Positions 1-5,529 of a DNA stretch of 5,529 bases are shown here, piece by piece. The notes beneath the pieces are model-generated. The model was not told where the DNA came from and made no database searches. It saw only the letters and a list, made by a program, of their open reading frames with translations. The translations under genes were made by a program, and so were the position numbers. Within the stretch, counting starts at the first letter, position 1, and each line of letters starts with the position of its first letter. The stretch is from Flavobacteriaceae bacterium (GTDB lineage: Bacteria; Bacteroidota; Bacteroidia; Flavobacteriales; Flavobacteriaceae), in assembly GCA_002401385.1 (NCBI GenBank), contig NVSY01000018.1:8112-13640 (forward strand). The letters run 5' to 3'.

Positions 1-882
1 GGCGTAACTTTTACCTTCGCAAAAGATGTAATGCCAGTACATATTAAACCATTTGGTTTTATTGTATTACGTGTAGCAGGTGCCACCATCCTATTTTGGA
101 TTACAGGGCTTTTTATAAAATCCGAAAAAATAATTGGCAAAGATTTTATACGTATTTTTTTCGCAGCCTTATTTGGTGTTGCACTAAACATGCTATGCTT
201 CTTTAAAGGGTTGAGTTTAACCACCCCTATAAACGCAGCTTCCATAATGGTAATGACACCTATTTTGGTATTTATTCTAGCCATAATCATTCTAAAAGAA
301 AAACTATCCATTCGTAAAGGTGCAGGGGTTTTGATAGGATTACTAGGAGCAATAGTACTTATTTTTTACAAGCAGCAAGTATCCTCAGGAGGAGAGAACA
401 TACGTTTCGGAAACTTTTTAGTCTTAGTAAATGCAGTTTCCTATGCCTTATATTTTATTATTGTCAAAAAATTACTACAAAAATACAACCCCTTCACTTT
501 TGTTAAATGGATGTATTTGATCGCTTTTATCTTAGTATTGCCATTTGGTTATAATGAACTTATGGAAGTAGATTTTACCAACATCCCAACTACAGGGCTT
601 TTTAAAATCAGTTTTATAATAGTATGTACTACATACCTTACATATATGTTTAATATTTTAGGGCTCACAACACTCAAACCAACTACAGTGAGTGTGTTTA
701 TATATTTCCAACCAATTATAGCTTCCGCACATGCATTGCTAGTTGGAAGTGATTCATTGGACGGGTTAAAAATAGGAGCAACCGCCGTTATTTTTATAGG
801 AGTATATTTAGTAACACAACCTCCACTAAAAGAACGAATAAAAAGGAAGCACCCTTTAGCACCAAAAGATTTAAATAAGTAG
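1..882 (+). CDS. EamA/DMT-family transporter, 5'-truncated by window edge
   Basis: This is an inner-membrane carrier of the drug/metabolite transporter superfamily (EamA, formerly DUF6), which typically exports or imports small metabolites; the substrate cannot be told from sequence. The reading frame is open from base 1 (GVTFTFAKDVMP...), and the first ATG in view, at 31, falls inside the usual N-terminal motif. The true start therefore lies upstream, with roughly 15-25 residues missing by comparison with the usual ~300 aa. The 293 visible residues hold a series of hydrophobic helices in two halves, as expected for two EamA repeats. The first repeat ends near 'ILKEKLSIRKGAGVLIGLLGAIVLI', a typical E-rich-loop plus last-helix pattern. 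The second repeat ends with 'IGATAVIFIGVYLVTQ' and a basic tail (KERIKRKH) that should face the cytoplasm. Stop is TAG at 880-882. It is separated from yicC by 178 bases with a promoter, so it is probably transcribed independently. Family call is firm; function is open. Confidence 0.9.
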   Translation, partial: GVTFTFAKDVMPVHIKPFGFIVLRVAGATILFWITGLFIKSEKIIGKDFIRIFFAALFGVALNMLCFFKGLSLTTPINAASIMVMTPILVFILAIIILKEKLSIRKGAGVLIGLLGAIVLIFYKQQVSSGGENIRFGNFLVLVNAVSYALYFIIVKKLLQKYNPFTFVKWMYLIAFILVLPFGYNELMEVDFTNIPTTGLFKISFIIVCTTYLTYMFNILGLTTLKPTTVSVFIYFQPIIASAHALLVGSDSLDGLKIGATAVIFIGVYLVTQPPLKERIKRKHPLAPKDLNK

Positions 883-904
883 TTTCTTTTTCAATTTTTC
901 ATCC

Positions 905-945
905 TAAAAAACAGCACGATAGCAGTAGCTATCCTTAGATTTTTA
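905..945 (+). terminator. Possible intrinsic terminator after the transporter gene
   Basis: A perfect 6-bp inverted repeat, GATAGC (918-923) and GCTATC (928-933), encloses the 4-base loop AGTA. It is followed by a run of five T at 940-944. An outer TAAAAA (905-910) can also pair with TTTTTA (940-945) across an internal loop. The hairpin lies 35 bases after the transporter stop codon and upstream of the next promoter, the expected place for a terminator. The stem is short, only half G/C, and the T-run starts six bases after it, so it would be weak; a Rho-dependent end or readthrough is equally possible. Confidence 0.4.
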
Positions 946-1010
946 TCATATAAAAAACAAAAAACAACCCTGTTTAGAAATGGTCACTTGCAAATACATC
1001 CGGTATAAAG

Positions 1011-1041
1011 TTGATGAGATTATTTAAAATACGTAAATTTG
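1011..1041 (+). promoter_or_regulatory. Predicted Bacteroidota-type promoter for yicC-gmk-nadD
   Basis: TAAATTTG at 1034-1041 fits the -7 consensus TAnnTTTG used by the primary sigma factor of Bacteroidota. TTG at 1011-1013 (context GTTG) lies 20 bases upstream, a suitable distance for the -33 element. Transcription would begin a few bases after 1041, leaving a leader of only about 12-16 bases before the ATG at 1061. That leader (CCTAAATTTATTTTTTTAG) is A/T-rich and has no Shine-Dalgarno sequence, as is usual in this phylum. The consensus is established; use of this copy is inferred from position and match. Confidence 0.65.
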
Positions 1042-1060
1042 CCTAAATTTATTTTTTTAG

Positions 1061-1918
1061 ATGATACAATCCATGACTGGATACGGGAAAACCGTATTAC
1101 AATTAGAGACAAAAAAAGTAACTGTAGAAGTTAAATCTTTAAACAGCAAGAACCTGGACTTAAACGTTCGTATCCCTGCTTATTACCGTGAAAAAGAATT
1201 GAAAATACGCAAACGTTTGGCGACTTTTTTGGAAAGAGGAAAAGTAGATTTTTCGATTTACATAGAAGAAACTGGAGGGAAACTATCCACAAAAATAAAC
1301 GCCGCTGTTGTAAATTTATACATAGACCAACTCAAGGAAATTGTAAATGGTGATCGTACCGAACTTTTAAAAATGGCCGTACGTATGCCAGACACCCTAA
1401 AAACAGAACGCGAAGAGCTAGACCAAGACGAATGGGAGCAAATTGCTGATTGTATTAGTGATACGATGACTAAAATTGTAACTTACAGAAACGATGAAGG
1501 AGCAGTATTGGAGGCAGATTTCATCAAAAGAATTGCTATAATTAGAGACTTGTTGAAAAAAGTAATCACTATAGATCCTGAAAGAATAGCCGCTGTAAAA
1601 GAGCGTTTACAAAAAGGAATTGAAGAGCTTAAAACAAAAGTAGACGAGAATAGATTTGAGCAAGAATTGGTTTATTATATCGAAAAATACGATATCACAG
1701 AAGAAAAAGTAAGGCTAGAAAATCATTTAGATTATTTCTTAAAAGAACTGTCTAGCGAAGGTTCTAATGGAAAAAAATTAGGATTCATAAGCCAGGAAAT
1801 TGGTAGAGAAATAAACACTATCGGATCTAAAGCCAATTATGCGCCAATGCAAAAAATGGTTGTAGAAATGAAAGATGAATTAGAAAAAATAAAAGAACAA
1901 AACCTTAACGTACTTTAA
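1061..1918 (+). CDS. yicC: YicC/YloC-family endoribonuclease
   Basis: This is a member of the YicC/YloC family, cytoplasmic proteins reported to be endoribonucleases acting in RNA turnover. The 285 aa length is close to the ~290 aa of Escherichia coli YicC. The N-terminal YicC_N domain opens with the family hallmark SMTGYG (residues 4-9; usually SMTGFG), followed by the typical VEVKSLNSKNLDLNVRIP segment at about 23-40. The C-terminal DUF1732 domain carries the signature at residues 237-259 (GKKLGFISQEIGREINTIGSK, then AN), matching the usual GRKLDFLxQExxREiNTxGSK with conservative changes at the second residue and G for D at 241. The middle is acidic and helix-rich. The start at 1061 places MTGYG at the normal distance from the N-terminus. 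The stop is 3 bases before gmk, so the two genes are almost certainly co-transcribed; yicC/yloC-gmk adjacency recurs in distant bacteria. Family assignment is strong; RNase activity here is by homology. Confidence 0.93.
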   Translation: MIQSMTGYGKTVLQLETKKVTVEVKSLNSKNLDLNVRIPAYYREKELKIRKRLATFLERGKVDFSIYIEETGGKLSTKINAAVVNLYIDQLKEIVNGDRTELLKMAVRMPDTLKTEREELDQDEWEQIADCISDTMTKIVTYRNDEGAVLEADFIKRIAIIRDLLKKVITIDPERIAAVKERLQKGIEELKTKVDENRFEQELVYYIEKYDITEEKVRLENHLDYFLKELSSEGSNGKKLGFISQEIGREINTIGSKANYAPMQKMVVEMKDELEKIKEQNLNVL

Positions 1919-1921
1919 ATT

Positions 1922-2494
1922 ATGAGTCAATTTAAAGGTAAAATGTTTGTTTTTTCTGCACCTTCAGGATCAGGAAAAACTACAATTGTACATCACTTAC
2001 TCAGTTTAAAACATTTAAATTTAGACTTTTCTATTTCTGCCACTTCCCGTCCTTCTAGAGGTAAGGAAATAAACGAAAAAGACTATTATTTTATGCCACT
2101 TTCCGAGTTTGAAAAACATATAAAAAACGACGATTTTGTAGAATACGAAGAAGTGTATAAAGGAGCCATGTACGGCACACTTAAATCTGAAGTGGAACGT
2201 ATTTGGAAACAAGGAAAACATGTGATTTTTGACATCGATGTTATTGGAGGACTAAGAATCAAACGTCAGTTTCCTGATACTACTTTAGCTATTTTTGTAA
2301 AACCACCTTCTTTGAAAGTGATGGAACAACGTTTGCGAGATAGAAATACCGATACCGAGGACAAAATTCTAGAACGCTTGGCAAAAGCGGAGAAAGAAAT
2401 TAATTACGCTGCAGATTTTGACACAATTTTAATCAATGACCATTTGGAAACAGCTAAAACAGACGCGGAAAATTTAGTCCGTAATTTTCAGTAA
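1922..2494 (+). CDS. gmk: Guanylate kinase
   Basis: Guanylate kinase phosphorylates GMP to GDP with ATP in the cytoplasm, an essential step towards GTP, dGTP and (p)ppGpp. The 190 aa protein begins with the P-loop SAPSGSGKTT at residues 12-21, with K19 and T20 as nucleotide-binding residues. The GMP-binding region follows: S37-I-S-A-T-S-R43-P-S-R46, E49 and D54-Y-Y-F, then E74 and the Y84-G-T segment of the GMP lid. The strand FDIDVIGG (103-110) and the R-rich lid (EQRLRDRNTDTEDKILERL, with AKAEKE after it) complete the fold. Two departures from the textbook motif are an Ala at the first Walker A position (A13) and K48 where Gly is usual; I recall both as common in Bacteroidota and do not read them as inactivating. 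It starts 3 bases after yicC and ends 15 bases before nadD, with no Shine-Dalgarno sequence, so it depends on the upstream promoter. The identification is very secure. Confidence 0.97.
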   Translation: MSQFKGKMFVFSAPSGSGKTTIVHHLLSLKHLNLDFSISATSRPSRGKEINEKDYYFMPLSEFEKHIKNDDFVEYEEVYKGAMYGTLKSEVERIWKQGKHVIFDIDVIGGLRIKRQFPDTTLAIFVKPPSLKVMEQRLRDRNTDTEDKILERLAKAEKEINYAADFDTILINDHLETAKTDAENLVRNFQ

Positions 2495-2509
2495 AAAAGC
2501 AATTAGTCG

Positions 2510-3091
2510 ATGGGAAAAATAGGTTTGTATTTTGGTTCTTTTAACCCCATACATATAGGGCATCTTATTATTGCCAACCATATGGTAGAACATTCAGATT
2601 TAGATGAGATATGGATGGTAGTCACTCCACACAATCCACACAAAAAAAAGGCTTCCTTATTAGCCAATCACCACAGGCTTTCTATGGTTGATATTGCATT
2701 GGAAGATTTTGAGAATATCAAAAGCTCCTCTATAGAATTTAATCTACCACAGCCAAATTACACGGTTAATACCCTTGCCCATTTGGATGAAAAATTCCCA
2801 GACATTGATTTTTGTTTGATTATGGGAGAAGACAATTTAAAAAGTTTACATCGCTGGAAAAACTACGAAGTAATTTTGAAAAACCACCATATTTATGTGT
2901 ACCCAAGGATGGGTGAAGGCGCTGTAGAACATCAGTTAAAAAATCACCCAAAAATACACAAGGTAGACGCCCCAATAGTGCAAATTTCATCCACATTTAT
3001 TAGAAAGTCCATTGCTCAAAAAAAGAACATTTTACCTCTAGTAACCGCTAAAGTTTGGAAATACATGGACGAAATGAACTTTTACCGCTAA
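2510..3091 (+). CDS. nadD: Nicotinate-nucleotide adenylyltransferase (NadD)
   Basis: NadD transfers AMP from ATP to nicotinate mononucleotide, giving deamido-NAD and pyrophosphate in NAD biosynthesis. The 193 aa length is normal for the family. The nucleotidyltransferase signature is complete: GSFNPIHIGH at residues 9-18, with the catalytic HxGH at H15-I-G-H18. Further family segments are TPHNPHK (phosphate and substrate loop), PNYTVNTL (the usual PSYTxxTL), MGEDNL (105-110, usually MGADxL) with the following HRWK (W116), and the C-terminal ISSTFIR (159-165), which binds the ATP phosphates and whose usual form is ISST[DE]IR. The segment after W116 (NHHIYVYPR) corresponds to the strand before the variable region. 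The ATG at 2510 is the only sensible start because the signature begins four residues later. It lies 15 bases after gmk without its own obvious promoter, and is the last gene of the cluster. Very secure; the related coaD family is ruled out by length and by ISSTxIR. Confidence 0.96.
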   Translation: MGKIGLYFGSFNPIHIGHLIIANHMVEHSDLDEIWMVVTPHNPHKKKASLLANHHRLSMVDIALEDFENIKSSSIEFNLPQPNYTVNTLAHLDEKFPDIDFCLIMGEDNLKSLHRWKNYEVILKNHHIYVYPRMGEGAVEHQLKNHPKIHKVDAPIVQISSTFIRKSIAQKKNILPLVTAKVWKYMDEMNFYR

Positions 3092-3154
3092 TTTTACCAG
3101 TAAATTAACACTTCATACTTCTTGCTTTATGTCCGTTAATAATAAAATCCTTTG

Positions 3155-3162
3155 TATATTTG
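3155..3162 (+). promoter_or_regulatory. Predicted -7 box for the M23 peptidase-GH3 unit
   Basis: TATATTTG is an exact match to the Bacteroidota -7 consensus TAnnTTTG, in the 85-base gap between nadD and the peptidase gene. Only 14 bases separate it from the ATG at 3177, so the predicted transcript has a leader of about 8-11 bases (near-leaderless). No convincing TTTG/TTG -33 element is seen at 17-23 bases upstream; the nearest CTTG (3121-3124) is 30 bases away. The call therefore rests on the -7 box and its placement. It suggests the peptidase and GH3 genes have their own transcript, although readthrough from nadD is possible because no good terminator is seen after it. Confidence 0.55.
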
Positions 3163-3176
3163 TCTTTCTCTAAATT

Positions 3177-4046
3177 ATGACAAAAAACAAGAAAAAAACG
3201 GTAGGTTTCCGCAAAAAACTCACCCATAAGTATCGATTAGTTATTTTAAACGAAGACACTTTTGAAGAAAAATTATCGTTTAAATTAACTCGCTTAAATG
3301 TATTCATTTCAAGTGCTGTGTTCTCTATTTTATTAATAATAGGGACCCTATTTTTTATTGCATTCACCCCCTTAAAAGAATACATTCCTGGATATTCATC
3401 CACAAAATTAAAACGAGAAGCAAGTTCGCTCGTCTACAAAGTCGACTCTTTACAACAAGAATTATTAGTCAATGGTATTTACATTAATTCTGTAAAAGAA
3501 ATTCTAACAGGAAAAATAACAGAAGTTAATTTTAACAAGGATTCTATTTTAGAATCGTTTAAAATCAAAAAAGATACGATTGATGTAAGTCCTTCTCAAG
3601 CAGACTCGATTTTCCGATTAGAAATAGAACAAAAAGAACGGTTCAATATCTTTGAAGAAGCACAAAAAAATCCAGAAATTGTATTTTTTGCTCCAGTTAC
3701 AGGAACCATCACAGAAAACTATAATGTAACCGCTAGGCATTATGCCGTAGATATTGCCATCAACAAAGGAACTCCTATCAAAGCAGTTGCTGATGGAATG
3801 ATTATCTTTGCAGAATGGACAGCAGAAACCGGAAATGTAATACTCATACAACATGCAAGTGGATTTATTTCCGTGTACAAACACAATGCTTCCATTCATA
3901 AAAAACAGGGCGATTTGGTTGTCTCTGGAGAAGTAATTGCTTCTGCTGGAAACACTGGAGAACTCAGTACGGGACCACATTTACATTTTGAATTATGGAA
4001 CGAGGGCTACCCTGTAGACCCTATTAAATTTATTGATTTTGAATAA
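3177..4046 (+). CDS. Membrane-anchored M23 (LytM) family metallopeptidase
   Basis: This is a probable cell-wall endopeptidase of family M23, zinc enzymes that cut peptide cross-links in peptidoglycan. The 289 aa protein has a basic cytoplasmic tail (residues 1-40, many K/R, including KYRLVILNEDTFEEK), one membrane helix at about 41-63, a short predicted coiled coil at about 76-98, a linker, and an M23 domain from about 170 to 285. The topology is N-in, with the enzyme in the periplasm; the tail length and lack of a cleavage site argue against a cleaved signal peptide. The active site is complete by comparison with LytM: zinc ligands H188 and D192 (HYAVD) and H270, with H236 (VYKHN) and H268 (GPHLHFELW) as catalytic histidines. 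It is therefore probably an active enzyme, not a degenerate activator of the EnvC/NlpD kind. The TAA stop shares its last A with the ATG of the GH3 gene, so the two are likely translationally coupled. Domain call is firm; the bond cut and the physiological role are not known from sequence. Confidence 0.93.
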   Translation: MTKNKKKTVGFRKKLTHKYRLVILNEDTFEEKLSFKLTRLNVFISSAVFSILLIIGTLFFIAFTPLKEYIPGYSSTKLKREASSLVYKVDSLQQELLVNGIYINSVKEILTGKITEVNFNKDSILESFKIKKDTIDVSPSQADSIFRLEIEQKERFNIFEEAQKNPEIVFFAPVTGTITENYNVTARHYAVDIAINKGTPIKAVADGMIIFAEWTAETGNVILIQHASGFISVYKHNASIHKKQGDLVVSGEVIASAGNTGELSTGPHLHFELWNEGYPVDPIKFIDFE

Positions 4047-5529
4047 TGAAAATTAAATCAATCTTAGCAAAACCATTTGCAAAACAAGTATCGAAAAAAA
4101 CCTTAAAATGGGCCATGCAGCCTGAAAAAACACAAAAAAAAGTGTTTTTAGACCTTCTAAAAGAAGCCAAAAACACGGCCTTTGGGAAAGATCACAATTT
4201 TAAGGATATAAAAACATATGCCGATTTTAAACGCCAAGTCCCTATCGTGGACTATGAGCGATTACGTCCATACATAGATCGTGTGGTAGCCGGCGAATCT
4301 AATGTATTGTGGAAAAATAAACCCTTGTATTTTGCCAAGACTTCTGGAACCACTTCTGGAGTAAAATACATTCCTTTAACAAAGGAATCCATGCCCATGC
4401 AAATAGACGGCGCTAGGAATGCCATGCTTCATTACATTGAAGAAACAGGTGATGCAAGCTGGGTAAATGGTAAAATGATATTTGTACAAGGGAGCCCAGA
4501 AATGGAAGAGAAAAACGGCATTAAAATAGGTCGTTTATCTGGAATCTCAGCTCATTATGTCCCATCCTATTTACTAAAAAACAGATTACCTAGCTATGAG
4601 ACCAATTGCATTGAAGATTGGGAAACAAAAATAGCAGCCTTGGTAGAAGAAACTAGAAATGAAGACATGACCGTTATCGGTGGGATTCCATCTTGGGTAC
4701 AAATGTATTTCGAAAAACTGATTGAAGTAACTGGAAAAAAAGTAGGAGACTTGTTTCCTAACTTTAATTTATTCGTTTACGGAGGCGTTAACTACGAACC
4801 CTATCGAAATAAATTTGAAGATTTAATAGGCCGAAAGGTAGACACCATTGAGTTATACCCTGCATCCGAAGGATTTATTGCCAGCCAAGATTCTCAAACC
4901 GAAAAAGGAATGCTTTTGTTACTAGATGGAGGTATTTTTTATGAGTTCATAAAAGCAGATGAATTTTTTGATGAAAACCCTACTAGAATCTGTATCGACG
5001 ATGTTGTACTGAACGTAAACTATGTAATCATCCTCAATACAAATGCTGGGTTATGGGGATATAATATTGGTGATACCGTGGCATTTGTATCTTTAAAGCC
5101 ACACAGAATCATCGTAACTGGCCGTATCAAGCATTTTATTTCTGCTTTTGGAGAACATGTAATTGGAAAGGAAGTGGAATATGCATTAAATGATGCCATA
5201 ACAGGAACTAGCATAAAAGTTAACGAGTTTACTGTAAGTCCTCAAATAGCACCAAAAGAAGGATTACCTTATCACGAATGGTTTATAGAATTTGACGAAG
5301 CACCCGCAAACTTCAACGAATTTTCTAAAAAATTAGATGATTTTATGCAAGGCCAAAATGTGTATTATTTGGATTTATTGGACGGAAAAATATTACAAAC
5401 ATTAAAAATTACTCCGATTCAAAAAGGTGGTTTTAATGCCTATATGAAGTCTATTGGTAAACTAGGTGGACAAAATAAAGTCCCTCGCCTATCCAACGAC
5501 AGAAAAATAGCGGATGAACTCACAAAATT
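4046..5529 (+). CDS. GH3 auxin-responsive-promoter family protein, 3' end beyond window
   Basis: This protein resembles plant GH3 acyl-acid amido synthetases, ANL-type enzymes that adenylate a carboxylic acid and transfer it to an amine or amino acid. Bacterial members are widespread in Bacteroidota, but I know of no established substrate. The frame is open from the ATG at 4046 (overlapping the peptidase stop as TAATG) to the window end: 494 full codons, no stop. The visible end (KLGGQNKVPRLSNDRKIADEL) looks like the family's C-terminus, so few residues are missing from the usual ~500. ATP/AMP motifs are in order: phosphate loop TSGTTSG-V-K at 99-107; YPASEG at 271-276 (plant YxxSE); YNIGDT at 339-344 (plant YRxGD); then TGR (358-360) and FGEHV (368-372) at the hinge to the small C-terminal domain, where K460 (PIQKGGF) is a candidate late lysine. 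No signal peptide or membrane helix is seen, so it is cytoplasmic, on the opposite side of the membrane from its partner's catalytic domain. Family call strong; reaction inferred. Confidence 0.92.
   Translation, partial: MKIKSILAKPFAKQVSKKTLKWAMQPEKTQKKVFLDLLKEAKNTAFGKDHNFKDIKTYADFKRQVPIVDYERLRPYIDRVVAGESNVLWKNKPLYFAKTSGTTSGVKYIPLTKESMPMQIDGARNAMLHYIEETGDASWVNGKMIFVQGSPEMEEKNGIKIGRLSGISAHYVPSYLLKNRLPSYETNCIEDWETKIAALVEETRNEDMTVIGGIPSWVQMYFEKLIEVTGKKVGDLFPNFNLFVYGGVNYEPYRNKFEDLIGRKVDTIELYPASEGFIASQDSQTEKGMLLLLDGGIFYEFIKADEFFDENPTRICIDDVVLNVNYVIILNTNAGLWGYNIGDTVAFVSLKPHRIIVTGRIKHFISAFGEHVIGKEVEYALNDAITGTSIKVNEFTVSPQIAPKEGLPYHEWFIEFDEAPANFNEFSKKLDDFMQGQNVYYLDLLDGKILQTLKITPIQKGGFNAYMKSIGKLGGQNKVPRLSNDRKIADELTK

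Noticed and set aside
31..33. ATG at 31 as the start of the transporter gene
   Set aside because: The frame is open to base 1 and the preceding residues GVTFTFAKDV form the usual end of the first EamA helix, so the gene starts before the window.
2021..2221. Reverse-strand open frame opposite gmk
   Set aside because: It lies wholly within the secure gmk gene, and its product is an F/V-rich sequence expected from antisense reading of AT-rich code, with no recognisable domain.
2520..2527. TAGGTTTG, a TAnnTTTG match inside nadD
   Set aside because: It lies just after the nadD start and encodes conserved residues (IGLY). Such 6-of-8 patterns are frequent in AT-rich DNA, and there is no downstream gene start it would serve.
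3091..3106. Inverted repeat after nadD (TTTA-CCAG-TAAA) as a terminator
   Set aside because: The stem is only four A/T pairs and is not followed by a T-run, so it is too weak to support the call.
3170..3403. Reverse-strand open frame opposite the start of the M23 gene
   Set aside because: It overlaps the coding strand of a clear gene and ends in a poly-F stretch, the antisense of the Lys-rich N-terminus; no domain or promoter supports it.
3618..3980. Reverse-strand open frame of 120 codons opposite the M23 domain
   Set aside because: It is fully antisense to the conserved catalytic domain. Its Ser/Phe/Cys-rich composition is typical of a shadow frame and no family is recognised.
5020..5214. 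Reverse-strand open frame opposite the GH3 gene
   Set aside because: It is antisense to conserved GH3 motifs (YNIGDT, TGR, FGEHV) and has no recognisable features.
4046..5529. GH3 gene as a recent transfer from a plant
   Set aside because: Base composition and codon use look like those of the neighbours, the gene is coupled to a bacterial one, and GH3 homologues are widespread in Bacteroidota.

Overview
The window is AT-rich (by eye about one third G+C). It looks like chromosomal DNA from a member of the Bacteroidota, most likely the class Flavobacteriia. The grounds are: two matches to the lineage-specific -7 promoter box TAnnTTTG, start codons with no Shine-Dalgarno sequence and A/T-rich leaders, a guanylate kinase with the 'SAPSGSGKTT' style P-loop, and a GH3-family protein coupled to a short membrane-anchored M23 peptidase. 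All genes lie on the + strand and coding density is high. No tRNA, rRNA, CRISPR array, insertion sequence or phage gene is visible.

Layout: (1) 1-882 is the 3' part of a drug/metabolite-type membrane transporter (EamA family), cut off by the left edge. (2) 883-1060 is a spacer with a small hairpin that may end the transporter transcript, followed by a good Bacteroidota-type promoter. (3) 1061-3091 is a tight three-gene cluster, yicC - gmk - nadD, with gaps of 3 and 15 bases. It encodes a YicC/YloC-family endoribonuclease, guanylate kinase and nicotinate-nucleotide adenylyltransferase. (4) 3092-3176 is a spacer with a second TAnnTTTG box. (5) 3177-5529 is a two-gene unit: a single-pass membrane protein with an intact M23 (LytM) metallopeptidase domain, whose stop codon shares a base with the start of a GH3 auxin-responsive-promoter-family (ANL adenylating) protein. 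The GH3 gene is open to the right edge and seems to lack only its last few codons.

Functionally, the central cluster is housekeeping: RNA turnover, GMP to GDP, and NAD synthesis. The last pair joins a probable cell-wall endopeptidase to an acid-activating enzyme of unknown substrate, and is the least understood part of the window. I see nothing that amounts to a clearly new system. The best leads are the peptidase-GH3 coupling, the near-leaderless promoter arrangement, and nadD following gmk where many other bacteria have rpoZ.
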